64,000 nucleotides of DNA from Vibrio ruber DSM 16370 (GCF_900163965.1 NZ_FULE01000029.1:1-64000), one strand, 5' to 3'. Numbered from the stretch's first letter, positions 49,204 to 57,600 are shown. Notes: generated by a model not told the origin, from the letters alone. Numbers and translations: made by a program.

Positions 49204-50428
49204 TATCATTGAAGAATTGCAGTTACTTAAACAAGCATCGCAAGAACAAACGGCAGCTTCTCAAGCTGTCGTGCAGGCAGTGTCTGGCAAAATGGCTGCG
49301 ATTGATAGAAACATCAATGATTCAATCACCAAGGTTGAAAGTACATATGACCAAAAGACCAGCAATCTGACTATCATCGCAACAGATGGGTATCGAAAGG
49401 CTATCGAGCATAACTCAGGTGGTCGAAACACCGTCATTTATGATGCTCAGGGCAACCCGAATATCATGTGCGTTATTCCGCGCTTCAACATAGAAGATCT
49501 GGGATTAGCCGATCTTAATCTTGGCACCGGCGTGCATCCTGCATTTATAACCAACGGAGCGCCTCGCAGCGAAATTCTTGTCGGCAAATATCTGGCATCG
49601 GCAGCAGCAGGCGGGTCCGCCGTCATCGGTGGCCCTCAACCGCGAACCTCGATTAACTACGACACTGCAAAGCGGCTCTGCACGCAGAAGGGAGATAACT
49701 GGCACCTGATGTCGATTCATGAGTGGGCCGCGATTGCGCTCTGGTCTCTGGCTAATGGCACAGTGCCTCGCGGCAATACGTACTATGGCCGCAGCTATGA
49801 GGCGAAGTGGGAAACCGCTCGCCGTGTCGACGACGGATTGCCCGGCGATACCAACGGCACCGGACGAACCGGCACAGGCAAAGGTCCAGTCACGTGGAAT
49901 CACGATCATAGCGAGTTCGGTGTATGCGACCTGGTTGGCAATGTGTGGGAGTGGATTGACCAGATGAAGCTGGATGACGGGCAGATCCTGACAACGCTGG
50001 ATAACAATCCGGCAGTTGCTGAGGCCAACTGGCATCGTCACCCTGCGTATTTTGATTTAACCTCTGAAAATCAAAGCGGAACAGGTTACATCGGTTCGCC
50101 AGTGCTCAGCAACTCAGTGACCAAGCGTAACGGGCCAGCTGATAACAATATTTACAAGTATCCGTATATGCATAACTCGCATTTTGCTGCGATCACCAAG
50201 TCGGCCGGTTATACGCCTAACGAGTTGTTGCGTCGATTGCTGATTGAATCCGCAACCACGGCTACAGTTGGCGGCGGGATCTGGTGTCTCAACTATGGCG
50301 AGCGGCTCCCGTTTCGCGGGGCCAGCTGGTACGATGGATCGTTCTCCGGACTGGGCGCTATCGCTCTGAACTATGGTCGGTCATACTCGTACAGTAACAT
50401 CGGTTTTCGCCCCGCTTTCTTTGTTTAA
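49196..50428 (+). CDS. Distal tail fibre with FGE/C-type lectin-fold tip, copy 1
   Basis: The 410-residue protein has an N-terminal coiled coil (residues about 1-60: LLKQASQEQTAASQAVVQAV) for trimerisation and a linker. Its large C-terminal formylglycine-generating-enzyme-like C-type lectin domain contains WHLMSIHEWAAIALWS, GNVWEW (residues 248-253) and a closing NIGFRPAFFV. In phages and tailocins this fold displays a variable receptor-binding surface; it is not expected to be an enzyme. The start has GGAGG 6 bases upstream. Copy 2 (50944) is about 90% identical, with differences concentrated in the lectin domain. Confidence 0.85.
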   Translation: MANIIEELQLLKQASQEQTAASQAVVQAVSGKMAAIDRNINDSITKVESTYDQKTSNLTIIATDGYRKAIEHNSGGRNTVIYDAQGNPNIMCVIPRFNIEDLGLADLNLGTGVHPAFITNGAPRSEILVGKYLASAAAGGSAVIGGPQPRTSINYDTAKRLCTQKGDNWHLMSIHEWAAIALWSLANGTVPRGNTYYGRSYEAKWETARRVDDGLPGDTNGTGRTGTGKGPVTWNHDHSEFGVCDLVGNVWEWIDQMKLDDGQILTTLDNNPAVAEANWHRHPAYFDLTSENQSGTGYIGSPVLSNSVTKRNGPADNNIYKYPYMHNSHFAAITKSAGYTPNELLRRLLIESATTATVGGGIWCLNYGERLPFRGASWYDGSFSGLGAIALNYGRSYSYSNIGFRPAFFV

Positions 50429-50442
50429 CCGGAGTAAAACAG

Positions 50443-50718
50443 ATGTTTAGTTATATTTTTCAGGGTCGAACTCAAACAGATACGACCTACAGCTATATGA
50501 ATTCGTTGGGTATGACTCAGGAGCAGATCGAGTCTGTTTTGCAGCAAAAAGATTTTGAGGAGGCTCAAAACATTGTCAAACGACAAGGAGCTTACCGCCT
50601 TGAGTCAGACCCTCTGTTTATGGAGTGGCAGTACGACAAGACGCCTGACTCTGAGCAAGTTTGGCGTGATAAAGTCGCTGAGATTAAAGCCCGTTACCCG
50701 CTGCCATCAGAATCGTAA
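50443..50718 (+). CDS. Small fibre-associated chaperone, copy 1
   Basis: The 91-residue protein begins FSYIFQGRTQTDTTYSY and ends with DPLFMEWQYDKTPDSEQVW...EIKARYPLP, resembling small proteins encoded right after lectin-tipped fibres and thought to help fold them. It is identical in amino acid sequence to copy 2 at 52188. It starts 14 bases after the fibre stop. Confidence 0.7.
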   Translation: MFSYIFQGRTQTDTTYSYMNSLGMTQEQIESVLQQKDFEEAQNIVKRQGAYRLESDPLFMEWQYDKTPDSEQVWRDKVAEIKARYPLPSES

Positions 50719-50721
50719 TGA

Positions 50722-50747
50722 ACCGCTTAAATTAGGCGGTTTTTTTA
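50722..50747 (+). terminator. Terminator-like hairpin after fibre cassette 1
   Basis: A 5-bp stem ACCGC / GCGGT with a 9-base loop is followed by T7. It is modest by itself. The same element follows cassette 2 at 52467-52492. It lies inside the tail operon. Confidence 0.55.
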
Positions 50748-50776
50748 TCCCCAAATCCCAGCCTGATGCTGAGTTT

Positions 50777-50951
50777 TTAGGCACCTTGTTTGGGGTGATT
50801 TCTGCGCCGAATACAATGCTGAACTATAAAGCGAGAAATGATGATGGATGCAGTTGCGTTTTTACATAGTCAGGTAATTCAAATTAAACAAGGTCATAGA
50901 TATATGAATATGAGTGAGAGATTGAGAATATTGGAGGCTAATCATGGCTAA
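50777..50951 (+). pseudogene. Remnant of the fibre base gene (DUF3751)
   Basis: The part reading LGTLFGVISAPNTMLNYKARN corresponds to the middle of the 48649 protein. After an internal deletion it joins, in another frame, the last 37 codons (MMMDAVAFLHSQVIQIKQG...LEANHG, 50838-50951). Only the 3' piece can still be translated, and it overlaps the start of fibre copy 2 exactly as the intact gene overlaps copy 1. Confidence 0.8.
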
Positions 50952-52173
50952 TATCATTGAAGAATTGCAGTTACTTAAACAAGCATCGCAAGAACAAACG
51001 GCAGCTTCTCAAGCTGTCGTGCAGGCAGTGTCTGGCAAAATGGCTGCGATTGATAAAAACATCAACGATTCAATAGCCAAGGTTGAAAGTACATATGACC
51101 AAAAAAACAGCAATCTGACTATCATCGCAACAGATGGGTATCGAAAGGCTATCGAGCATAACTCCGGCGGTCGAAACACAGTCATTTATGATGCTCAGGG
51201 CAACCCGAACATCATGTGCGTTATTCCGCGCTTCAACATTGAAGATCTGGGATTAGCCGATCTTAATCTTGGCACCGGCGTTCATCCTGCATTTATAACC
51301 AACGGAGCGCCTCGCGGTGAAATTCTCGTCGGCAAATACCTGGCATCAACGGCAGCAGACGGTTCCGCCGTCATCGGCGGCCCTCAACCGAGAACCTCGA
51401 TTAACTACGACACTGCAAAGCGACTCTGCACTCAGAAAGGTGACAACTGGCACCTGATGTCGATTCATGAGTGGGCCGCGATTGCGCTCTGGTCTCTGGC
51501 GAACGGCACAGTGCCTCGCGGCAATACGTACTATGGCCGCAGCCATGAGGTGAAGTGGGAAACCGCTCGCCGTGTCGACGACGGATTGCCCGGAGACACT
51601 AGCGGCACCGGACGAACCGGCACAGGCAAAGGCCCAGTCACGTGGAATCACGATCATAGCGGGTTCGGTGTATGCGACCTGGTTGGCAATGTGTGGGAAT
51701 GGATTGACCAGATGAAGCTGGATGACGGGCAGATCCTGACAACGCTGGATAACAATCCGGCAGTCGCTGAGGCTAACTGGCATCGCCACCCAGCCTATTT
51801 TGATTCAGCATCCGACAACCAAGGCGGAGTAGGCCACATCGGTTCACCAGTGCTCAGTAATTTAGTGACTAAACGTAACGCGCCTACTGCTGATGATGGT
51901 CATGACAAGTACATGCATAACCCGCATTTTGCTGCGATCACAAAGTCGGCCGGTTATACGCCTAACGAGCTGTTGCGTCGATTGCTGATTGAATCCGCAA
52001 CCACGACTACAGTTAGTGGTGGGCTCTGGTGTCTCAACTATGGCGACCGATTCCCGTTTCGCGGGAGTAGCTGGTACGATGGCTCATTCGCAGGAATGGG
52101 CGCTATCGCTCTGAACTATGGTCGGTCATACTCGTACCGTAACATCGGTTTTCGTCCCGCTTTCTTTGTTTAA
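50944..52173 (+). CDS. Distal tail fibre with FGE/C-type lectin-fold tip, copy 2
   Basis: The 409-residue paralogue of 49196-50428 has the same coiled coil and lectin domain. The first 160 residues are nearly identical, with scattered changes only. Changes gather in the lectin domain: the segment after HPAYFD (SASDNQGGVGH versus LTSENQSGTGY), the following loop (NAPTADDGHDKY versus NGPADNNIYKYPY), and the C-terminal pocket (GDRFPFRGSSWYDGSFAGM and SYRNIGFR versus GERLPFRGASWYDGSFSGL and SYSNIGFR). This suggests altered receptor specificity. It lacks an intact own base gene upstream. Confidence 0.85.
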   Translation: MANIIEELQLLKQASQEQTAASQAVVQAVSGKMAAIDKNINDSIAKVESTYDQKNSNLTIIATDGYRKAIEHNSGGRNTVIYDAQGNPNIMCVIPRFNIEDLGLADLNLGTGVHPAFITNGAPRGEILVGKYLASTAADGSAVIGGPQPRTSINYDTAKRLCTQKGDNWHLMSIHEWAAIALWSLANGTVPRGNTYYGRSHEVKWETARRVDDGLPGDTSGTGRTGTGKGPVTWNHDHSGFGVCDLVGNVWEWIDQMKLDDGQILTTLDNNPAVAEANWHRHPAYFDSASDNQGGVGHIGSPVLSNLVTKRNAPTADDGHDKYMHNPHFAAITKSAGYTPNELLRRLLIESATTTTVSGGLWCLNYGDRFPFRGSSWYDGSFAGMGAIALNYGRSYSYRNIGFRPAFFV

Positions 52174-52187
52174 CAGGAGAAAAATAG

Positions 52188-52463
52188 ATGTTTAGTTATA
52201 TTTTTCAGGGTCGAACTCAAACAGATACGACCTACAGCTATATGAATTCGTTGGGTATGACTCAGGAGCAGATCGAGTCTGTTTTGCAGCAAAAAGATTT
52301 TGAGGAGGCTCAAAACATTGTCAAACGACAAGGAGCTTACCGACTTGAGTCAGACCCTCTGTTTATGGAGTGGCAGTACGATAAGACGCCTGACTCTGAG
52401 CAAGTTTGGCGTGATAAAGTCGCTGAGATTAAAGCCCGTTACCCGCTGCCATCAGAATCGTAA
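52188..52463 (+). CDS. Small fibre-associated chaperone, copy 2
   Basis: The 91-residue protein is identical to the copy at 50443 at the amino acid level, with only silent changes visible in the DNA. Conservation of the chaperone while the fibre tip diverges fits a dedicated folding partner that recognises the constant part. Confidence 0.7.
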   Translation: MFSYIFQGRTQTDTTYSYMNSLGMTQEQIESVLQQKDFEEAQNIVKRQGAYRLESDPLFMEWQYDKTPDSEQVWRDKVAEIKARYPLPSES

Positions 52464-52466
52464 TGA

Positions 52467-52492
52467 ACCGCTTAAATTAAGGCGGTTTTTTT
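52467..52492 (+). terminator. Terminator-like hairpin after fibre cassette 2
   Basis: Stem ACCGC / GCGGT around TTAAATTAAG is followed by T7; homologous to 50722-50747. It lies inside the tail operon. Confidence 0.55.
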
Positions 52493-52541
52493 ATCCCCAA
52501 ATCCCAGACTAGTGCTGGGTTTTTAGTTTCTGGAGACCTAT

Positions 52542-52604
52542 ATGGTAACCCAAAAGTCAAAGCTGGCAGGGCACTTGGACTATGAGGTGCTTGCACCGTA
52601 CTGA
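52542..52604 (+). pseudogene. Fossil 5' end of the 66-residue pre-sheath gene
   Basis: Twenty codons ending in YEVLAPY then TGA correspond to the start of the protein at 55672 (MAQHKLKV...YEVLAPYQ). The bases TATGAGGTGCTTGCACCGTA are shared exactly. The stop abuts a fragment of gene J. Confidence 0.75.
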
Positions 52605-52731
52605 GCTCTACAGTGTGCTTGGAGCACACCGAGGAGACGTTATTCAACCTGAACAGCCATTGCGTTGTGCTTACAGTGAGGTGCCTTATCTTGAGTCAGT
52701 CAAAATTACCGTTGACACTGAAACCATATAG
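52605..52731 (+). pseudogene. Fossil 3' end of gene J
   Basis: This matches 47791-47928 (the C-terminus of gpJ) with an 11-base deletion near its start and a few substitutions, ending at the same TAG. It has no start or full domain. Confidence 0.8.
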
Positions 52732-53037
52732 TGTGCTCTCAGACAACTGCAGTCCGCTCGAATGTTCAATGGAGTTGTCATTTAGCCAGCAAATTTATGC
52801 CATTGACAATCCATACCCTCATTTGCTGGATGCCCTCGAGTTATGCGCAATTATAGCCAATGTCAGAGGCTCACGTTGTTCTTTCTGTCTGTGGTGCCGA
52901 CCGGGATGAGTATCAATACAGTTGAGGCAAGTGCTGTTACTCCAGTCATTGCTGGATATAGTCAAATCAAGGTGACGGGTTATGCAGCGCATTACAACAT
53001 CACCGTTTTAACCATGAATGCGAGAGCTACGTTATGA
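52691..53037 (+). pseudogene. Degenerate gene I with large internal deletion
   Basis: The 5' part (TTG start, FSQQIYAIDNPYPHLLDA) matches gpI up to about codon 50. About 400 bases are then missing and the sequence resumes, frame-shifted, at the extra C-terminal part (MSINTVEASAVTPVIAGYSQ) and reads to the same end, ATGCGAGAGCTACGTTATGA. The 3' overlap with the following fibre base gene is kept. Confidence 0.85.
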
Positions 53038-53561
53038 GTGAAGACACAATTAAATTAGTGATCACCCGCAAAGGCCTGGAGGAATGTATCAGCGCCAAAG
53101 CAAAGGGGATCCAGTTATCATTAAAATGGGTATCAGCTGGTGATCGGGCCTATACCCCAAATCGGAATCAAACGACGTTGCAGAATGAATTGCAGCGGGT
53201 TGAATTTGGTGAATATAAAGATATGGGGCTTGGTCAGATTCAGGCCATTGCTAAGTTTAGCGGTGAGCAGGAATACCCGGTTCGAGAGCTGGGGTTCTGG
53301 CTCGAGTCCGGGACCCTGTTAGGGGTGATTTCTGCCCCGGATACAACGTTAAACTACAAAACTAAAAATGGCCATTGTATTCAGCCGTTTACACTGGACT
53401 TGAGTGTTCTTCCAAGTGACACGGTTACCGTCGTGGTCGGTATGGAGAACTTCAATATTCTCATCGATGATGAATTTACTCAGATGGCGAAAGCGCAGAT
53501 AGATACGATGCACCGGCAAATCCTCCAAGAGTTTCGGATATTGGCGTTGGAAAACAAATAA
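53034..53561 (+). CDS. Tail fibre base protein (DUF3751), copy 2
   Basis: The 175-residue protein is almost identical to copy 1 for about 125 residues, then differs in the C-terminal linker (FTQMAKAQIDTMHRQILQEFRILALENK), which probably mates with a different distal fibre. It starts by overlapping the fossil gene I in the same way that copy 1 overlaps functional I. Confidence 0.85.
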   Translation: MSEDTIKLVITRKGLEECISAKAKGIQLSLKWVSAGDRAYTPNRNQTTLQNELQRVEFGEYKDMGLGQIQAIAKFSGEQEYPVRELGFWLESGTLLGVISAPDTTLNYKTKNGHCIQPFTLDLSVLPSDTVTVVVGMENFNILIDDEFTQMAKAQIDTMHRQILQEFRILALENK

Positions 53562-53616
53562 CAAAAGGTGGCCTTATCAGGCGTTTTTATCCTCAAACAG
53601 AATGAAGGAGTAGTTT

Positions 53617-54303
53617 ATGCTCACGCAAGAACTTGCAGCATTAACTGAATCAGTAAATGCAGTGACAGAAGCCGTCACAGGAAAAATAGGGCAGATTGAC
53701 CAGCGGATGGCGTTGGCTGAAGCCGAGTTCAAGCAGTTTTTAACTGACGCAGATGAACGTTATACCACCCGGGAGGGGATATTTGTTGATGTTTCCGGAG
53801 AGGAAGATAAATTCTATCCGGTTTATATTCCAGCGGCACAACGGGGTATCACTGAATTACAAATCAGTCGAAGTTTGCATGATAACCGTGAAGGGGCCGG
53901 TGGACTCACTGCTAGGTACTTATTACAGAATAATGGTTGGGGTGTGTTATCTGATATCTTACTGGTTGATATCTTTGGACATAAATTTAATGAGATGACA
54001 CCAGATGCAGTCAAAACCGATGGGTTTATTGCTGATTTTATCAATGGCAGTGCTTATGTACTCGGGGCGATATTTTGGTTGCGTGGGGGGCACCGTTATT
54101 TAATTTCATCAACCAAAAAAGAATTCCAGCAAGTGATTACGCATAATGAGCTCATTACAACAAATGTTTTTGACCATCATAATATTCGGATCTTCAAATC
54201 TGGATTTGATATTGATATCGGCGAATCTCATCTCGTGACTGAAGCGAAGACGTCGCGGAATCTGGATCGTGTGCCGACGTTGGAATACATCCGAGGACAA
54301 TGA
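53617..54303 (+). CDS. Distal tail fibre, third type
   Basis: The 228-residue protein has AAGGAG 6 bases before the ATG. The N-terminal heptad-rich part (ALTESVNAVTEAVTGKIGQIDQRM) is related to the N-termini of the other fibres in this locus. The C-terminal half (FYPVYIPAAQRG...LVTEAKTSRNLDRVPTLEYIRGQ) resembles distal domains of phage tail fibres, with no catalytic motif. It follows base copy 2 and is probably carried by it. Confidence 0.7.
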   Translation: MLTQELAALTESVNAVTEAVTGKIGQIDQRMALAEAEFKQFLTDADERYTTREGIFVDVSGEEDKFYPVYIPAAQRGITELQISRSLHDNREGAGGLTARYLLQNNGWGVLSDILLVDIFGHKFNEMTPDAVKTDGFIADFINGSAYVLGAIFWLRGGHRYLISSTKKEFQQVITHNELITTNVFDHHNIRIFKSGFDIDIGESHLVTEAKTSRNLDRVPTLEYIRGQ

Positions 54304-54407
54304 TTCATCTCAGTCCACTTCGCATCGCAACTCACCATGATGAATACCTTCATTCAGCAGCCATTCAGACTGCTGTCATTGGAACAATAATTTGTTAGGT
54401 AATAAAT

Positions 54408-55202
54408 ATGAGCACAGAAACCACAGCAGAAATGCTGAATAGCGTGAACCGATTGACTGAAACCGTCATTCATAAGATTGCCGAAATCGATACAGCCGTA
54501 GTCAGGGCAACGACAGAGGTAAAAGAAACAATTACAAATCAGACGAGAGTGAATGTTTATGTTGATGCTGAACATGGAGATGACAGTCATGATGGCATCT
54601 CCGCTCCGTATAAGACCCTTAAAGCGGCATTAACGCGATCAATGCCATACGGGTCTTATTTAAATGTTCGACTATTATCAAACGTTGAGATTACGTCACA
54701 AATATGGTTCAGTGGGCGCCATATCATTATGGATTTACGAGGATACACACTGAACTTCCCGTCGGTTAATATATTTGATGGTTCTGGTGTATTGGTCGGG
54801 ACAGGTTTAGCGCCATTGAGAGGAGCACGAGACGCCACACTCGTGATTCATAATGGAGCAATCACGACAGGCGATGCGATCTCCAACAATCTGGGTGATC
54901 AATGGTTCTTTCACCGTAATCGTGTAATGATCCAGATGGGGGGCATCGCTATTAACCCTGGTCTTTATACGGTGACGCTCAACCGATTGAACATCACTCT
55001 TGGTCAACGCATTGTCGGACTGAGTGGTGGCAGTGATGGTGCCAATCTTTATCGTGGACAGGGAATGATTCAGTCAACCATGTTTGAAACAACGATTGAT
55101 GTCACAGCGACAAATGCATCGATGTTCGGATACGGGGTGAATATTCGCAACGACACATTTATTGATAATGCAGGCAATACAATTACAGGAACCGCAGCAT
55201 GA
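54408..55202 (+). CDS. Distal tail fibre with parallel beta-helix domain, fourth type
   Basis: The 264-residue protein has an N-terminal heptad region (MLNSVNRLTETVIHKIAEID) like the other fibres, then VNVYVDAEHGDDSHDGIS, the usual first turn of DUF1565/pectate-lyase-like beta-helices. Repeating strands follow (IIMDLRGYTLNF, LVIHNGAITTGDAI). Such domains bind or cleave polysaccharide; no catalytic residues can be named here. The stop overlaps the next gene by 4 bases. Confidence 0.7.
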   Translation: MSTETTAEMLNSVNRLTETVIHKIAEIDTAVVRATTEVKETITNQTRVNVYVDAEHGDDSHDGISAPYKTLKAALTRSMPYGSYLNVRLLSNVEITSQIWFSGRHIIMDLRGYTLNFPSVNIFDGSGVLVGTGLAPLRGARDATLVIHNGAITTGDAISNNLGDQWFFHRNRVMIQMGGIAINPGLYTVTLNRLNITLGQRIVGLSGGSDGANLYRGQGMIQSTMFETTIDVTATNASMFGYGVNIRNDTFIDNAGNTITGTAA

Positions 55203-55573
55203 ACAAGATGATAAAAAACTGGATCTATAACGGTATTCACTTGATGAACTTCCCCGTGTCAAACACTGATGATGGTGGTCGGAAAATGAACAAATCGTTG
55301 TCTCCAGAATTTTTGACCGCAGCTTATCAGGAAGAACGCTGGTCAGAAGTTCGCGCTGAGCGTGACGCGCTCATTGCGGCAACGAATAGCATTTATATGC
55401 GCCATAGCCGAGAAATCCGAAGCGGCAAAATTGTCGATGATGTCGATAACCGGACCACACTGTCATCAAGCGATTTAACCAAACTGGATAGTTATGTTCA
55501 GACGCTTGCTGATATTCCGCAGCAATTCAGTGATCCCGATGCTGTGGTCTTGCCGCCATTCCCTGAATTCTGA
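55199..55573 (+). CDS. Tail fibre assembly chaperone (Phage_tail_APC-like)
   Basis: The 124-residue protein contains WSEVRAERDALIAATNS, matching the RxxRDxLLxxTD signature of phage tail assembly chaperones, and ends YVQTLADIPQQFSDPD...PPFPEF, as that family does. It is translated with a 4-base overlap after the beta-helix fibre and probably assists it. Confidence 0.78.
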   Translation: MNKMIKNWIYNGIHLMNFPVSNTDDGGRKMNKSLSPEFLTAAYQEERWSEVRAERDALIAATNSIYMRHSREIRSGKIVDDVDNRTTLSSSDLTKLDSYVQTLADIPQQFSDPDAVVLPPFPEF

Positions 55574-55601
55574 CCGATAACATTCATTCGAACACAAAGC
55601 G

Positions 55602-55657
55602 CCGCGAAAGCGGTTTTTTTGTCCCTGAATTACCCCGGCATTTAGCCGGTTTTTTTA
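55602..55657 (+). terminator. Two terminator-like hairpins before the sheath genes
   Basis: CCGC-GAAA-GCGG with T7 (55602-55620) is followed by CCGGC-ATTTA-GCCGG with T7 (55635-55656). Both lie within the tail operon, upstream of sheath and tube genes. Confidence 0.55.
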
Positions 55658-55671
55658 TGTCCGGAGTTTTT

Positions 55672-55872
55672 ATGGCGCAACACAAACTCAAAGTTGCACC
55701 TCAATCCTATGAGGTGCTTGCACCGTACCAATGCCCGAATCAGCGGCACTGGTATCAGAAAGGCGACATCGTCGATTTGCTTCCTTGTGAAGCTGAATTT
55801 TTAAAACTGGGCGGTAAGGTCAAACTGATGACCTCACTGCCTACTCAACAGAAGGAGAAGGCGAATGCCTGA
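55672..55872 (+). CDS. Small pre-sheath protein (DUF2635-like position)
   Basis: The start at ATG 55672 follows CCGGAG and gives 66 residues (MAQHKLKVAPQSYEVLAPY...). A second in-frame ATG at 55657 lacks a ribosome site. In Mu-like contractile phages a small DUF2635 protein directly precedes the sheath gene, as here. I suggest a similar assembly role but sequence similarity is weak. It overlaps the sheath gene by 8 bases. A fossil of its 5' end is at 52542. Confidence 0.65.
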   Translation: MAQHKLKVAPQSYEVLAPYQCPNQRHWYQKGDIVDLLPCEAEFLKLGGKVKLMTSLPTQQKEKANA

Positions 55873-57034
55873 AATTGCATCATTTGTGCATAACGGTATC
55901 AGTGTTATCAATCATCCCGCACCACCCCCGATGGGGCCGCTGGGAAGCATCGTTTTGGGCGTCGTCGGGACTGCACCAGATGCTGATTCATCACTGACCA
56001 AAAATACACCGATTCGTATTGCGAATATGGCTGATGCCGCAAAGCTTGATACGACCGGCGCAGAAAAAGGAACTTTGTGGCGGACTTGTTATGAAACATT
56101 CCGTTTAGTTTCCGTTTCGATTTATGTGGTGATTGTTGAGGAAGGTGCGGAGCAGTCGGATACAGTCAACAATGTGATTGGTCAGGTTGACGCAACCACG
56201 GGTCAACGGACTGGTATTCAAGCCTTGGCTGATTGTATGGAAACGCCAACCCATATCAGCGCGCCGGGATTTAACACCAAACCGGTAGCCGATGCTCTGG
56301 CCGCAATGGGGAAACGCTTATTTGCCATCCCTGTCGGCGACGGCCCGAATACCAATGATAACGATGCGGTCGCCTATTCACAGAGTCTTGGTGGTGAAGG
56401 CACGGGGTACGAAGCTTTCTATCTGGTGGACCCGCAGGTGTCTGTTTACAGTCAGGCAGCAAAGGGCAATGTGTCATTCTCCGGTGCTGCGGTGGCGCTG
56501 TCTTGCTTTGCCCGTGTTAAAGCATGGGAAAGCCCGGCGAAGGGCGGCATGGGCGCATTGATCAGCGGCACAGCCCGGACGATTGACTATAACATTATGG
56601 ATAAATCCACCAATGGTGATTTGTTAAATCGTCACGGCGTTTCCTATTTTGCGCGGACCTCGTTAGGCGGCTTCTCTCTGATTGGTAACCGTTGTGTGAT
56701 GGGGCGTTTCGTCTCTCAGGTTGGTCTGGAATATGCCATTGTCCGTAAGTTGGCGAAGACAGCTCAGAGCGCAATGGCCAGAAATCTGAGCAAGTCCTTT
56801 ATGGAACAGGAAATCACCAAACTGAATGTTTGGCTGAAATCACTGCAAGCCGATGAAACCGTGATGGGCGCTGAAGTCTACCTTCATCCGACACTCAATA
56901 ACGTTGAAAACTACCGTAATGGCGAGTGGCATATTGCGATCAAATATTACGGCTACGCGCCTAATGAACATATGGTGTACCACCTGATTGAGGACACCGG
57001 TATTGTTGAATCATTTCTTGAGGAGGTCCTTTAA
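55865..57034 (+). CDS. Contractile tail sheath protein, P2 gpFI-like
   Basis: This is the sheath subunit whose contraction drives the tube through the target envelope. Its 389 residues compare with P2 FI (396). Typical parts are the start FVHNGISVINHPAPPP, an Ala/Gly-rich middle domain, FARTSLGGFSLIGNRCVMGRFV, and a C-terminus with NYRNGEWHIAIKYYGYAPNEHMVYHL. GAAGGAGAAGGCG provides a good ribosome site. It shares the ATG/TAA overlap with the tube gene. Confidence 0.95.
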   Translation: MPEIASFVHNGISVINHPAPPPMGPLGSIVLGVVGTAPDADSSLTKNTPIRIANMADAAKLDTTGAEKGTLWRTCYETFRLVSVSIYVVIVEEGAEQSDTVNNVIGQVDATTGQRTGIQALADCMETPTHISAPGFNTKPVADALAAMGKRLFAIPVGDGPNTNDNDAVAYSQSLGGEGTGYEAFYLVDPQVSVYSQAAKGNVSFSGAAVALSCFARVKAWESPAKGGMGALISGTARTIDYNIMDKSTNGDLLNRHGVSYFARTSLGGFSLIGNRCVMGRFVSQVGLEYAIVRKLAKTAQSAMARNLSKSFMEQEITKLNVWLKSLQADETVMGAEVYLHPTLNNVENYRNGEWHIAIKYYGYAPNEHMVYHLIEDTGIVESFLEEVL

Positions 57035-57540
57035 TGGCAGGTCAACGTTCACGAATTACGCGTTATGCCATGATTAACTCTCATCCGTTAATCAAAGAGC
57101 TAGACGAATTTACCCCACCAGAGATCAAAAAGGTTATGCAGGAAACCCGCGGTGGTTCTTTCATTCCGGGCGAGATCATGGTCGGACTTGAAAAAATGAA
57201 TAGTAAGTGGAAGGTCAAAGGGGCCGATCAGGCGCTTTTATCTGCTTATGGATTAGCGGCCGGAAGCTGGTGTCAGGTGGATATTAAAGAGTCCCATCAG
57301 GATGAAGACGGAAACAATTTTGCCATTGCGTATAGCTTAACCGGTGAAATTATTTCGGTGACTGAATCGGCCAGTAAAATGGGGGAATTGCCGGATCACG
57401 ATATGGAAATGTCGGTCAGAGCGTACAAGAAAACCGAAGATGGCAAAGTCATCTATGACATTGATCGTCATGCCCAAATTCTCAATCTGGGTAACGGTGA
57501 TCTGATGGAAGCCCATCGCCGTAATGTCGGTATGGCATAA
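57034..57540 (+). CDS. Tail tube protein, P2 gpFII-like
   Basis: The 168-residue inner tube protein begins with a helical N-terminus, then LDEFTPPEIKKVMQETRGGSFIPGEIMVGLEKMNSKWKV, the FII signature, and ends IDRHAQILNLGNGDLMEAHRRNVGMA. P2 FII is 172 residues. A strong intrinsic terminator follows at 57577. Confidence 0.95.
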   Translation: MAGQRSRITRYAMINSHPLIKELDEFTPPEIKKVMQETRGGSFIPGEIMVGLEKMNSKWKVKGADQALLSAYGLAAGSWCQVDIKESHQDEDGNNFAIAYSLTGEIISVTESASKMGELPDHDMEMSVRAYKKTEDGKVIYDIDRHAQILNLGNGDLMEAHRRNVGMA

Positions 57541-57576
57541 GTTCGGTTATTTATTTTTCCGGTATTGCTACAAATC

Positions 57577-57600
57577 AGGCCCCTTGCGGGGCCTTTTTTT
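57577..57600 (+). terminator. Strong intrinsic terminator inside the tail operon
   Basis: A 7-bp, almost all-GC stem AGGCCCC / GGGGCCT with a TTGC loop is followed by T7. It lies between tube gene FII and gene E, so unmodified RNA polymerase would make sheath and tube but little tape measure. It could set expression ratios or be overridden by antitermination. Confidence 0.85.

Noticed and set aside
49196..52173. Diversity-generating retroelement acting on the lectin-tip fibres
   Set aside because: The fold and the variable C-terminal pocket look like DGR targets, but no reverse transcriptase, Avd-like gene or template repeat is visible in the window. The differences between copies are not confined to adenines. 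A DGR elsewhere in the genome cannot be excluded.
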